Of a stretch of 64,000 nt of DNA, positions 17,112 to 25,797 are shown in pieces. A program made the translations under genes and the position numbers. Source of the DNA: Sphingomonas yabuuchiae (GTDB lineage Bacteria; Pseudomonadota; Alphaproteobacteria; Sphingomonadales; Sphingomonadaceae); the NCBI RefSeq assembly GCF_014199595.1, contig NZ_JACHNX010000002.1, positions 310,001-374,000 on the forward strand. The letters are read 5' to 3'. Under the pieces are notes generated by a model. The model saw only the letters and a list, made by a program, of their open reading frames with translations, was not told the DNA's origin and searched no databases. Numbering within the stretch: the first letter of the stretch is position 1; the number at the start of each line of letters is the position of its first letter.

Positions 17112-18014
17112 ATGGCCGCGACCTATCTACCGACCCTGAAACAGTTACAATATCTCGTGGCCCTGCAGGACCATGGCCATTTCGGCCGGGCGGCGGATGC
17201 GTGTTTCGTCACGCAATCCACCCTGTCGGCGGGCCTGCGCGAACTGGAAACGCTGATCGGCGTGACGCTGGTCGAGCGGACGCGACGTGTGGTGCGCTTC
17301 ACGCCGCTGGGCGAGCGGATCGCCGACAAGGCGCGCCGCGTCCTGCGCGAGGCGGACGAACTGGGCGACATGGCCCGCGCCGCCGGACGGCCTTTGTCGG
17401 GCGAGATGCGCATGTCGGTGATCCCGACCATCGCGCCCTTCATGCTGCCGCGCATCCTTCCCCGGCTGCGGCGCGACTTTCCCGACCTGAAGCTGTTTCT
17501 GCGCGAGGAACCGAGCGGCCCGGCCTGCGAGCGTCTGCACAACGGTCGCACGGATTGCGTGCTGCTCGCCCTCCCCTATGCCTGTGGCGAGGTGACGGCC
17601 GAGCCCTTGTTCGACGACCGGCTGTTCGTCGCCTTCCCGACCGACGAGGATGTGACGCCGCCTGCCGCCTTCCCGGCCTCTGCGATCGACGAGGCGCGGC
17701 TGTTGCTGCTGGAAGACGGGCATTGCCTGAAGGACCATGCGCTGGCCGCCTGCAACCGCCCCGAACTGCGCGCCGAGGCGACGATGCTCGGCACGTCGCT
17801 TCATACCATCGTCCAGATGGTCGACAACGGCCTGGGCATGACGATGCTGCCGGAAATGGCGCTGCGCTCGGGCATTCTGGACAATACCCAGATCACCGCC
17901 CGGCCGCTGGACGCCGAGAATGCGGTGCGCAAGATCGCGCTGGTCTGGCGTCGCGCCAGCCCGCGCGAGAAGGACTTTCGTCTGTTGGCACAGGTGCTCG
18001 CTGAAGCAGCGTGA
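17112..18014 (+). CDS. oxyR: Hydrogen-peroxide-inducible LysR-family activator
   Basis: LysR-type regulator of 300 aa. The winged HTH occupies about residues 8-66 (GRAADACFVTQSTLSAGLRE). The sensor domain contains EDGHCLKDHALAACN, with Cys205 and Cys214 spaced nine residues apart, like the redox-switch pair Cys199/Cys208 of E. coli OxyR. It is divergently oriented from the peroxiredoxin-ahpD pair across 156 bp, the expected arrangement for a regulator of that pair. The shared intergenic region presumably holds its operator, but I could not identify a confident ATAG-type repeat there. Confidence 0.93.
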   Translation: MAATYLPTLKQLQYLVALQDHGHFGRAADACFVTQSTLSAGLRELETLIGVTLVERTRRVVRFTPLGERIADKARRVLREADELGDMARAAGRPLSGEMRMSVIPTIAPFMLPRILPRLRRDFPDLKLFLREEPSGPACERLHNGRTDCVLLALPYACGEVTAEPLFDDRLFVAFPTDEDVTPPAAFPASAIDEARLLLLEDGHCLKDHALAACNRPELRAEATMLGTSLHTIVQMVDNGLGMTMLPEMALRSGILDNTQITARPLDAENAVRKIALVWRRASPREKDFRLLAQVLAEAA

Positions 18015-18080
18015 AGCGCAACCAGGGCGGCGCCTTGCGCGTCCCCTTCGATATCATCCCATCTACAGGAGATTTCGCCC

Positions 18081-18701
18081 ATGACCCATAATGCACGGCG
18101 GCTGGTGGCCGTTCTGCCGCTCATCGCCATGATCGGACTGGGCGGCTGCGGACGCGGGCGGGATCAGCGGGAGGCCCCTGCGGCCCCGTCCAGCGCGCCG
18201 GTCGTCGCGACCCCGGCGGCTCCGCAGCCGGACCAGCCGATGGTGCCGACCCGCACCATCCTCGACAATGCGACGGCCACGCCTTCGCTATCGTCGCTGG
18301 TCGCCGCGATCCGCGCCTCCGGGCTCGCGACGACGCTCGCAGGCCCCGGCCCCTATACCCTGTTCGCACCGTCGAACGAGGCTTTTGCCCGACTGGCGCC
18401 GGGTGTGCAGGAGCAGTTGTTGCAGCCGGCCAACCGGGACTCGCTGGTCAAGCTGATCCGCTTTCATATGGTGCCCGGCGTCGTCGGTATCGCCGACCTG
18501 CAACAGCAGATCGCGGCCGGTGGCGGGACCGCCAAGCTGATGACCGTCCAGGGCGAATGGCTGACCGTCAGCATGACCCAGTCGGTCATCACCCTGACCG
18601 ACAGCGGCGGCAACAAGAGCTATATCGAGGCGGGTGACATGACCCAGGCAAACGGGGTCATCCACATCGTCAACGGCGTTTTGGTGCCAAAACTGGATTA
18701 A
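18081..18701 (+). CDS. Fasciclin (FAS1) domain lipoprotein
   Basis: A 206-aa exported protein with a lipoprotein signal (lipobox LGGC near residue 24), a Pro/Ala-rich linker and one FAS1 domain. The domain shows the H1 box GPYTLFAPSNEAFARL, the YH-equivalent LIRFHMVPG and the H2-like GVIHIVNGVLVP. FAS1 domains mediate adhesion or matrix contacts; the bacterial role is usually unknown. A second FAS1 gene follows 114 bp later with the same domain order, indicating tandem duplication. Confidence 0.88.
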   Translation: MTHNARRLVAVLPLIAMIGLGGCGRGRDQREAPAAPSSAPVVATPAAPQPDQPMVPTRTILDNATATPSLSSLVAAIRASGLATTLAGPGPYTLFAPSNEAFARLAPGVQEQLLQPANRDSLVKLIRFHMVPGVVGIADLQQQIAAGGGTAKLMTVQGEWLTVSMTQSVITLTDSGGNKSYIEAGDMTQANGVIHIVNGVLVPKLD

Positions 18702-18815
18702 GTGCGTTACCCCCAGCAGGACGGCCGTTTCGCTCGAGGAACGGCTGGCCTGCCCTTCACCATGCGGCGCGATGCGACCCCGCTCCGCCGCCAGAAGAAC
18801 GGGAGTATGCTATTC

Positions 18816-19421
18816 ATGTTGAAGACCTTTGCCATTCTCGTGTCCGCCACGGCCCTGACCGGCGCGGGTGCCGCCATGGCCCAGACGGCGCCCCAGACCG
18901 CACCGATGCAGCCCGCGCCTGCCCAGACTGCTCCAGCAGCCCCGACCAGCGCGACGCCCGCCACCACCGGTACCATCGTCCAGATCCTGGCCGCGACGCC
19001 GGATCGCAGCACGCTGGCGGGCCTCGTCACGACGGCGGGCCTGACTGCCGATCTGTCCGGCCCTGGCCCGTTCACCGTCTTCGCGCCGAGCAACGAGGCG
19101 TTCAGCCGTATGCCCCCGGGCGCGCTCGACACGCTGAGCAAGCCAGAGAACAAGGCCACGCTGGCGACGATCCTCAAATACCATGTAGTGTCGGGCAAGG
19201 TAACCGCCGACCAGCTGAAGGCGCAGATCGCGGCGGGCAACGGCACCGCCACGCTGACGACGCTCGCCGGTCAGCCGCTGACGGCACAGCTCGGCCCCAA
19301 CGGCAATATCATGCTGACGGACGTGAACGGCCAGAAGGCCTATGTCGACAAGGCCGATGTGCAGGCGACCAACGGCGTCGTCCATCTGACCAACGGCATC
19401 AACGTGCCGAAGATCGGCTAA
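18816..19421 (+). CDS. Secreted fasciclin (FAS1) domain protein
   Basis: A 201-aa protein with a Sec signal peptide ending near AAMAQ, a linker of Ala/Pro/Gln/Thr and one FAS1 domain: GPFTVFAPSNEAFSRM, LKYHVVSGKV, and C-terminal GVVHLTNGINVPKIG. It is a paralogue of the lipoprotein just upstream but is released rather than lipid-anchored. The ATG at 18816 has GGGAG at a good distance; an ATG three codons earlier is too close to it. Confidence 0.87.
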   Translation: MLKTFAILVSATALTGAGAAMAQTAPQTAPMQPAPAQTAPAAPTSATPATTGTIVQILAATPDRSTLAGLVTTAGLTADLSGPGPFTVFAPSNEAFSRMPPGALDTLSKPENKATLATILKYHVVSGKVTADQLKAQIAAGNGTATLTTLAGQPLTAQLGPNGNIMLTDVNGQKAYVDKADVQATNGVVHLTNGINVPKIG

Positions 19422-19446
19422 GTCGGCGGATCGTCGAAACAGGAAA

Positions 19447-19472
19447 AGGCGGGGCTTCGGCCTCGCCTTTTT
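19447..19472. terminator. Bidirectional terminator between the FAS1 gene and moaE
   Basis: AGGCGGGGC pairs with GCCTCGCCT (one G-U) across a TTCG tetraloop, with T-rich flanks on both strands. It separates convergent genes. Confidence 0.85.
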
Positions 19473-19911
19473 ATGAAGTCCAGCGTTCGGCCGCCGCCGT
19501 GTCGCTATCACGCGCCTCGACCCAGCGAGCGTCTTGTCCCCGCGTCTCGCGCTTCCAGAAGGGCGCGTCGGTCTTCAGCCGGTCGATCAGATAGGCGCAG
19601 GCGTCGAGCGCGTCGCGGCGATGCGGGGCCGCCGCCAGGACGAGCACGATCCGCTCGCCCGGCCGCATCGGGCCGACGCGGTGGACGATCGTTGCAGCTT
19701 GGAGCGACCAGCGTTCCGCCGCCTCCTGTGCAATCCGCTCCAACGCAGCCTCGGTCGCGCCGGGATAATGTTCGAGTTCGAGGCAGTCGACCCCGTCATC
19801 GGCGCGGACCAGCCCGCAAAAGCTCGCCACCGCGCCGACATCCTGCCCCTCGATCCGCGCCATTTCCTCGGCGAGATCGATCTGGGCGACCGATACCAGG
19901 ATACGGATCAT
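19471..19911 (-). CDS. moaE: Molybdopterin synthase catalytic subunit
   Basis: Converts precursor Z (cPMP) to molybdopterin using sulfur carried on MoaD. The 146-aa protein shows AVASFCGLVRADD near the start, LELEHYPGATEAAL, the VHRVGPMRPGE block, and the catalytic-lysine region LKTDAPFWKRE. The start ATG overlaps the moaD stop by 4 nt. Confidence 0.94.
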   Translation of the reverse strand: MIRILVSVAQIDLAEEMARIEGQDVGAVASFCGLVRADDGVDCLELEHYPGATEAALERIAQEAAERWSLQAATIVHRVGPMRPGERIVLVLAAAPHRRDALDACAYLIDRLKTDAPFWKRETRGQDARWVEARDSDTAAAERWTS

Positions 19912-20165
19912 CCGCCCGTCACCGGTGGAAAGATCGCGACCTCACGGGCATTGCCGATGGCGGCGTCAAGGCCAACGAAAGTCTGGTCGACCGCGGCGCG
20001 CAGGCGCTCCGGTTCGGCCATCGCCTCGGCATAGCCGCCACCCCGCGTCGCCAGCCATGCGACCAGATCGCCGACCGTCACGACGTGCTCGGGCAGCGTC
20101 ACCGTCTCTTCGGCCTGTCCGATCCGTTCCCGGACCCAGGCGAAATACAGGATCGTCAGCGTCAT
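19908..20165 (-). CDS. moaD: Molybdopterin synthase sulfur carrier subunit
   Basis: An 85-aa beta-grasp protein ending in PPVTGG. The C-terminal diglycine is adenylated by MoeB and converted to a thiocarboxylate for molybdopterin synthesis. YFAWVRERIGQAEETV is the characteristic first strand-helix unit. Its ATG overlaps the pgsA stop (TGATG) and its stop overlaps moaE, so pgsA-moaD-moaE form one coupled unit. Confidence 0.94.
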   Translation of the reverse strand: MTLTILYFAWVRERIGQAEETVTLPEHVVTVGDLVAWLATRGGGYAEAMAEPERLRAAVDQTFVGLDAAIGNAREVAIFPPVTGG

Positions 20166-20719
20166 CAGCTATCCATATGCTTGAGGCCGACGCGGAGATA
20201 ATCCCAGCCGGTGACGAGCGTCAGCACCGCCGCGGCCCAGAGCGCCGCCAGGGCCGCCACATGCATCCACGGCCAACCGGGCAGCGCGCCGCCCAGGATC
20301 AGACCACCGAGCGCGATCAGTTGCAGGGTCGTCTTCCACTTGGCCAGTCGCGACACGGGCACCGACACCTGCAACTGCGCCAGAAACTCGCGCAGTCCCG
20401 ACACCGCGATCTCGCGCAACAGGATGACGAGGCCCGCGACCACGCTCACCCCGCTCAGCACCTGTACCGCGACCAGCACCAGGATGACCGAGGCGACCAT
20501 GATCTTGTCGGCGATCGGATCGAGAAAGACGCCCAGCTTCGACACCGCCCCCTGCGCACGCGCGAGATAGCCGTCGAAATAATCGGTGATGCCCATCAGG
20601 CAGTAGAGGGCGAAAGCGATGCCATACCCCAGCGCCCAATCGGGTTGCCACAACAGCCCCGCGAGCAGCGGCACGGCCAGGATTCGCGAGAGCGTCAACA
20701 GGTTGGGCAGCGTCAGCAT
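20165..20719 (-). CDS. pgsA: CDP-diacylglycerol--glycerol-3-phosphate 3-phosphatidyltransferase
   Basis: Inner-membrane enzyme making phosphatidylglycerol-phosphate. The CDP-alcohol phosphotransferase motif, reading DYFDGYLARAQGAVSKLG followed by VFLDPIADK, provides the four metal-binding aspartates. Several hydrophobic helices surround it. The length of 184 aa is typical. The ATG at 20719 gives MLTLPNLLTLSRI, the usual PgsA start; an ORF start 11 codons upstream is not conserved in form. Confidence 0.94.
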   Translation of the reverse strand: MLTLPNLLTLSRILAVPLLAGLLWQPDWALGYGIAFALYCLMGITDYFDGYLARAQGAVSKLGVFLDPIADKIMVASVILVLVAVQVLSGVSVVAGLVILLREIAVSGLREFLAQLQVSVPVSRLAKWKTTLQLIALGGLILGGALPGWPWMHVAALAALWAAAVLTLVTGWDYLRVGLKHMDS

Positions 20720-20833
20720 GCCGCCTTCTAACCGCTCGTTCGCGCATGACAAACCGCTTTAAGCGGTTGGCGATACGGGTACGCATGGCTATGTTGCTGT
20801 CATCCTGTTGCCACGATCGGGCCATTTTTCGTT

Positions 20834-22144
20834 ATGCTCAATGCCCTCGGGCTTCTCAAACAGCGTCGCTTCCTGCCGCTGTTTGCCACCCAGTTTCTCG
20901 GCGCGTTCAACGACAACCTGTTCAAGACGTCGATGGTGTTGTTCGCCACCTATGCGATCTTCACCGACCCCCATTCCGAATTCTATTTCAATTGCGCCGC
21001 GACCGGCGCCGCCATCCTGCCCTTCGTCTTCCTGTCGGCACTGTCCGGGCAATTGGCCGACAGCCACGACAAGGCCAAGATCATCCGCATCGTGAAGACG
21101 GTCGAGATCGGCATCATGCTGGTCGGTGCGGGTGGCCTGCTGATCGCCAAGGCGGGGTACACGACCGCCGGACTGGCGCTGATGCTGGGCACGGTGCTGG
21201 CGCTGGGCGTCCATTCGACCTTTTTTGGGCCGATCAAATACGCCATCCTACCCCAGCATCTGGAGGCCGAAGACATATTGGGCGGCACCGGCCTGGTCGA
21301 GGCGGGGACCTATCTCGCGATCCTGCTCGGCACGGTCGCGGCGGGGTGGATCCCGATCGAGGCGGCCGCCATCGGCGTGCTGGTGGTCGCGGTGATCGGC
21401 TGGTTCCTGGGGCGTCAGGTGCCCCCGGCCCCGCGCGAAGGGCCGCCGCTGAAGCTCAACTACAACCCCTTTACCGCCTCGTGGCGGCTGATCTCGGCGA
21501 CGCTGCATATCCGCCGCCTGTTCCTGGCGATCATCGCGATCAGCTTCTTCTGGACGATCGGCGCGGTTCTCATCATCATCTTCCCGCCGCTGGTGAAGAA
21601 TGTCCTGACGGCGGACAAGGAAGTCGCCAGCCTGGCTATCGCCATCTTCTCGATCGGGGTCGCCATCGGATCGGTGGTCATCAACACGATGCTGAAGGGC
21701 GAGATTTCGGCGCGCTATTCGCCGATGTCGGTCATCGCCATGGGCGCCTTCGTCGTGCTGTTCTCGTTCCTTTGCCGCAACTGGACCCCGGCGGTCGGCG
21801 GCGGCCTGTATAGCTGGCAGGCGTTCCTGGCCGAGCCGCGGGCCATCGGTATCCTCGCCACGCTTCTGGCGATCGCCACGACCGGGGGCATGTTCGTCGT
21901 GCCGCTCTATGCCTTTCTGACCACCACGGTCGAAAAGGATCAGACCGCGCGGACGGTGGCGGCGAACAATATCGTCAACTGCTTCGCCATGACGATCGGC
22001 TCGGTCCTGGCCTTCGCGATCAGTGCGGCGGGCGTCTCATCGGCCGACATGCTGTTCGTGGTCGCGGGCATGTGCCTCGTATCCGCCTGGCTCGCACTGC
22101 TGCTGCACCGCGCCTGCGACGAGGTTTCCGTCGAACCGGCTTAA
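20834..22144 (+). CDS. MFS transporter, LplT-like (lysophospholipid flippase type)
   Basis: A 436-aa major facilitator with about 12 transmembrane segments. The N-terminal signature FATQFLGAFNDNLFKTS is that of the LplT/Aas-linked transporter subfamily, which moves lysophospholipids inward for re-acylation. FFGPIKYAILPQHL in the third or fourth loop is also typical. The neighbouring pgsA on the other strand concerns phospholipids as well, which fits but does not prove the role. The 3' end overlaps a small convergent gene by 4 nt. Confidence 0.8.
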   Translation: MLNALGLLKQRRFLPLFATQFLGAFNDNLFKTSMVLFATYAIFTDPHSEFYFNCAATGAAILPFVFLSALSGQLADSHDKAKIIRIVKTVEIGIMLVGAGGLLIAKAGYTTAGLALMLGTVLALGVHSTFFGPIKYAILPQHLEAEDILGGTGLVEAGTYLAILLGTVAAGWIPIEAAAIGVLVVAVIGWFLGRQVPPAPREGPPLKLNYNPFTASWRLISATLHIRRLFLAIIAISFFWTIGAVLIIIFPPLVKNVLTADKEVASLAIAIFSIGVAIGSVVINTMLKGEISARYSPMSVIAMGAFVVLFSFLCRNWTPAVGGGLYSWQAFLAEPRAIGILATLLAIATTGGMFVVPLYAFLTTTVEKDQTARTVAANNIVNCFAMTIGSVLAFAISAAGVSSADMLFVVAGMCLVSAWLALLLHRACDEVSVEPA

Positions 22145-22308
22145 AACAGAAACGTGTAGATACTGATGAAGAAGGCCGTGAAGCTGAGGACGAACAGCCG
22201 GATATCCTGATCGTCGTCCTGTCGCCTCCGCGCTTTGACGGGGGGCGGCAGCGTGCGCCGAAAGGGGTGGCGGGCGGCTTCGTTGTTCAGGACTAGGCGG
22301 CGTCTCAT
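22141..22308 (-). CDS. Small single-pass membrane protein
   Basis: A 55-aa reading frame below the usual ORF cutoff. It has a basic N-terminal half (MRRRLVLNNEAARHPFRRTL, RRRQDDD) and one C-terminal hydrophobic helix (IRLFVLSFTAFFISIYTFLF). AGGGGG lies just upstream of the ATG, although spacing is short. Its stop lies against the convergent MFS gene. The tail-anchored shape and codon usage like the neighbours suggest a real gene; function unknown. Confidence 0.55.
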   Translation of the reverse strand: MRRRLVLNNEAARHPFRRTLPPPVKARRRQDDDQDIRLFVLSFTAFFISIYTFLF

Positions 22309-22404
22309 AGCCCCCTGTTAACGTCTCGTTTACCGTTTCGGCAGCGGCCCGATATTGGACCGTCTGTCCCCGCTGCCCCGTATCGAGACAGCGGGGATCG
22401 AGAC

Positions 22405-24108
22405 TCAGTGGTCGTGTGCGCCAGACGCCCCGATGCCCGTCTCCGAGCGGATGCGCTGCGCCGGATAGCCCGCCTTGTCGACCGCCGCACGACCGCTGCT
22501 GTCGGTGATCGACACCAGCCAGATGGTCAGGAACGCCAGCGGCATCGAGAAGATGGTCGGCGAGCCATAGGGGAAGATGGGCGCGGCATGGCCCAGGACG
22601 TTCACCCAGATGGCAGGCGACAGGATGGTCAACACGAGCGCGGTCAGCAGGCCGACCAGGCCGCCCGCCACCACGCCGCGCGTCGTGCAGCCCGACCATA
22701 GCAGGGACAGGAACAGCACCGGAAAGTTGGCCGACGCCGCCAGCGCGAAGGCCAGGCTGACCATGAAGGCGACATTCTGCTTCTCGAACAGAATGCCCAG
22801 CAGGATCGCGATGACGGCCAGCACCAGCACGGTGATCCGCGATACCCGGAGCTCGGAAGCGGAGTCGGCTTTGCCCTTCTTGATGACGGTCGCATAGAGG
22901 TCATGACTGACCGCCGAGGCTCCCGACAGGGTCAGACCCGCCACCACCGCCAGGATGGTTGCGAACGCCACCGCCGAGATGAAGCCCAGGAACAGGTTGC
23001 CGCCGACCGCCTGCGCCAGATGGATCGCCGCCATGTTGCTGCCGCCACGCAGCGCGCCCTCTGCATCGAGGAAGCCAGGGTCGGTCGCGACCAGCACGAT
23101 CGCACCGAAGCCGATGACGAAGGTCAGGATGTAGAAATAACCGATCCAGCCCGTCGCCCACAGCACCGAGCTGCGCGCCGCCTTGGCATTGGGCACCGTG
23201 AAGAAGCGCATCAGGATATGCGGCAGGCCTGCCGTGCCGAACATCAGCGCGGCGCCGATCGAGATAGCGGAGATCGGATCCTTGATGAACCCGCCCGGCC
23301 CCATGATCGCCCGGCCCTTCGTCACCGCTTCGTCCGATCCTGCGCCCGCCAGGGCGGCCAGCGCCGTCTTCACTTCGACCGCGCGGGCGAACAGCGCCTC
23401 GGGGCTGAACCCGAACCGCGCCAGCACGGCGATCGCCATGAAGCTGGCAGCACCGAGCAGCATCATAGCCTTGACGATCTGAACCCAGGTCGTCGCGGTC
23501 ATGCCGCCGAACAGGACGTACATCGTCATCAGCACGCCGACGATGATCACCGCATAGCCATAGGGCAAGCCGAACAGCAGGCGGATCAACTGCCCCGCCC
23601 CGACCATCTGCGCGATCAAATAGAACAGGACGACAAGCAATGTCGAACAGGCCGCTACCATCCGCACCGGCGTCTGGGCGAAGCGGAAGGACGCGACATC
23701 GGCGAAGGTGAACCGCCCGAGATTGCGCAGCCGCTCGGCCATCAGGAACAACAGGATCGGCCAGCCGACGAGAAAGCCGATCGAATAGATCAGCCCGTCA
23801 TAGCCATCGGCATAGATCTGCGCCGAAATGCCCAGGAAGGATGCGGCGGACATGAAGTCGCCCGCGATCGCCAGGCCGTTCTGGAAGCCGGTAATCCCGC
23901 CCCCGGCCGTATAGAAATCGGAGGCCGTCCGGGTTCGCCGCGCGGCCCAGCGGGTGATGGCCAGCGTCAGCGCGACAAAGGCCGCGAACATGCCGATCGC
24001 GGTCCAGTTCGTCGCCTGCTGGACGGCAGGGCCGATGGCATGAGCCTCGGCTGCCGAGACGGGCAACAGCGTCAGGGCGACGGCGAGCGTGATCCCCCCG
24101 CGCGTCAT
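22405..24108 (-). CDS. actP: Acetate/solute:sodium symporter
   Basis: A sodium:solute symporter of 567 aa with about 13 transmembrane helices, close to ActP. It has an N-terminal export-like helix, [32 protein letters not shown], and the sodium-site region [21 protein letters not shown]. The start ATG at 24108 overlaps the DUF485 gene stop (ATGA). ActP imports acetate, and related carriers import pyruvate or propionate. Proximity to dctBD suggests control by organic acids. Confidence 0.88.
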   Translation of the reverse strand: MTRGGITLAVALTLLPVSAAEAHAIGPAVQQATNWTAIGMFAAFVALTLAITRWAARRTRTASDFYTAGGGITGFQNGLAIAGDFMSAASFLGISAQIYADGYDGLIYSIGFLVGWPILLFLMAERLRNLGRFTFADVASFRFAQTPVRMVAACSTLLVVLFYLIAQMVGAGQLIRLLFGLPYGYAVIIVGVLMTMYVLFGGMTATTWVQIVKAMMLLGAASFMAIAVLARFGFSPEALFARAVEVKTALAALAGAGSDEAVTKGRAIMGPGGFIKDPISAISIGAALMFGTAGLPHILMRFFTVPNAKAARSSVLWATGWIGYFYILTFVIGFGAIVLVATDPGFLDAEGALRGGSNMAAIHLAQAVGGNLFLGFISAVAFATILAVVAGLTLSGASAVSHDLYATVIKKGKADSASELRVSRITVLVLAVIAILLGILFEKQNVAFMVSLAFALAASANFPVLFLSLLWSGCTTRGVVAGGLVGLLTALVLTILSPAIWVNVLGHAAPIFPYGSPTIFSMPLAFLTIWLVSITDSSGRAAVDKAGYPAQRIRSETGIGASGAHDH

Positions 24109-24410
24109 GCACCATACTCCGCCCGAAGCGCGTCGATGACCGGATCGAAATCGCGATTGGCCCGCCATACGTACAGGCCGGTCAGCACGATCGCGAGGGC
24201 GATCACCCCCAGTCCGATCGGTATGCCCCAGCTCGTCGCGCGCCCGCTGACCGAATGGGCGAGCAACGCCTTGTCGAAGGCGATGGTCAGGACGAACCCG
24301 AAATAGACGATCAGCATGATGACCGTCAGGACAGTCGTGAAACGCCCTCGCTTGCGAACCAGCGCGATGTAGCGCGGATCGCTGGCCAGACGGGCTGCGG
24401 CATCCTCCAT
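24105..24410 (-). CDS. DUF485 membrane protein (YjcH-like)
   Basis: A 101-aa protein with two transmembrane helices ([20 protein letters not shown] and a second near residue 70). It has an acidic C-terminal tail, [13 protein letters not shown], matching the DUF485 family that accompanies ActP-type symporters as a probable accessory subunit. GGAGATTGCC precedes its ATG. The reading frame is coupled to the symporter gene by a 4-nt overlap. Confidence 0.87.
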   Translation of the reverse strand: MEDAAARLASDPRYIALVRKRGRFTTVLTVIMLIVYFGFVLTIAFDKALLAHSVSGRATSWGIPIGLGVIALAIVLTGLYVWRANRDFDPVIDALRAEYGA

Positions 24411-24480
24411 GGCAATCTCCTAACCCCCGCACCGTACATCGGTGTCGTGGCCGCCATGCTCCCCCGCCCCCGCCGTAACG

Positions 24481-25797
24481 TCAAGCGCGATTGGGGCGAT
24501 AGGCGTTCAGGTCGATGCCGTGCCGTGCGACCTTGTCGTAAAAGGTCTTGCGCGGGATGCCCAGCACTGCGAGCGCCGCGCGGACGTCGCCCGCCACTTC
24601 CTCGAGCACGGCGCGGATCGTCGCGCCCTCGAATTGCTCGACCCGTTCGGGCAGGGGTAGCGGATCCCCCGCCTCGCGCGCTTCGCCGAAAAGGCCCAGC
24701 GCGACGCGGTTCGCATAGTTGCGCACCTCGCGCACATTGCCCGGCCAGTCGTGCGACAGCAGCCGCGCCTGGATACTGCCGTCGATCATCGGCACTGGCC
24801 GCCCGAAGCGCTCCGCCGCCTCGCGCAGGAAATGAGCAAAGAGCAACGGCACGTCGGCCCGCCGCTCGCGCAACGGCGGCACGCGTAGCCGCACCGCGTC
24901 GAGCCGGTAGAGTAGGTCGGCGCGGAAACGCCCCTCCTCCACCGCGCGGGCCAGATCGGATTTGGCGGCGGCCACGATGCGCAGGTCGAGCAGTTGCGGA
25001 TCCTCCGCCCCGATCGCGCGGACCTCCCGCTCCTCGACCACGCGGAGCATCCGGCCCTGGAGCGCCGGGGCCATGCTGTCCACCTCGTCGAGAAACAGCG
25101 TGCCGCGATGTGCCGCCGCGATCCGTCCCGGCGTCCGGCCATGAGCCTGGCCGAACAGCTCGTCCTCGGCAATGGCCTCGGGCAAGGCGGCGCAGTCGAC
25201 CGCGATGAAGGGCCGCGTACGCCTGGCGCTCCACCGGTGGAGCAGCAGCGCGACCAGTTCCTTGCCCGTCCCCGTCTCTCCCTCGACCAGCACGTCGACA
25301 TCGGCCTGCGCCACCTGTCGCACCGTATCGCGAAGCCGCATCATGACCGGGGTCTCCCCGATCAGCGGATAGGCACCCTGTGCTTCCTCCGCCGCCTGTC
25401 GCAACCGCCGGTTGTCCAGGACCAGCCGCCGCATCTCCAACGCGCGTTCGGCGCTGGAGATCAGGTGATCGGCGGCAAAGGGCTTGGCGACGAAGTCATA
25501 GACGCCCTGCTTCAGCGCGGCGACGGCCATCGGTACATCACCGTGCCCGGTCATCAGGATCACCGGGATTTCGGCGTCGATCGCGGCCACCCGCTTCGAC
25601 AGTTCGATGCCGTCCAGGCCGGGCATCCGTATGTCGGACACGACCATGCCGGGAAAATCGGCGGTGATCGTCGCCAGCGCCGCCAGCGGATCGCCATGCG
25701 CCTCGACATCGATCCCGGCCAACTCGAACGACTGGGCCAGTGCCTGACGCAGCACCGTGTCGTCATCGACCAGAAGGACCCGCAACGTATCGCTCAT
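24481..25797 (-). CDS. dctD: DctD-like AAA+ response regulator lacking the GAFTGA loop
   Basis: A 438-aa NtrC-family regulator. The receiver domain has the phospho-acceptor Asp55 in VVSDIRMPGLDG. The AAA+ domain has Walker A GETGTGKE at 173-180 and Walker B TLFLDE near 233. A C-terminal Fis-type HTH follows (ALAVLGIPRKTFYDKV). Between ELFG (213-216) and Walker B the sigma-54 contact motif GAFTGA is missing: the loop reads QAHGRTPGRIAAAHR and is about seven residues shorter than usual. It may therefore act with another sigma factor. It overlaps dctB by 4 nt. Confidence 0.85.
   Translation of the reverse strand: MSDTLRVLLVDDDTVLRQALAQSFELAGIDVEAHGDPLAALATITADFPGMVVSDIRMPGLDGIELSKRVAAIDAEIPVILMTGHGDVPMAVAALKQGVYDFVAKPFAADHLISSAERALEMRRLVLDNRRLRQAAEEAQGAYPLIGETPVMMRLRDTVRQVAQADVDVLVEGETGTGKELVALLLHRWSARRTRPFIAVDCAALPEAIAEDELFGQAHGRTPGRIAAAHRGTLFLDEVDSMAPALQGRMLRVVEEREVRAIGAEDPQLLDLRIVAAAKSDLARAVEEGRFRADLLYRLDAVRLRVPPLRERRADVPLLFAHFLREAAERFGRPVPMIDGSIQARLLSHDWPGNVREVRNYANRVALGLFGEAREAGDPLPLPERVEQFEGATIRAVLEEVAGDVRAALAVLGIPRKTFYDKVARHGIDLNAYRPNRA

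Noticed and set aside
22903..24306. 467-codon plus-strand frame opposite actP
   Set aside because: Shadow frame with composition typical of reversed membrane-protein codons; ActP motifs are on the minus strand.
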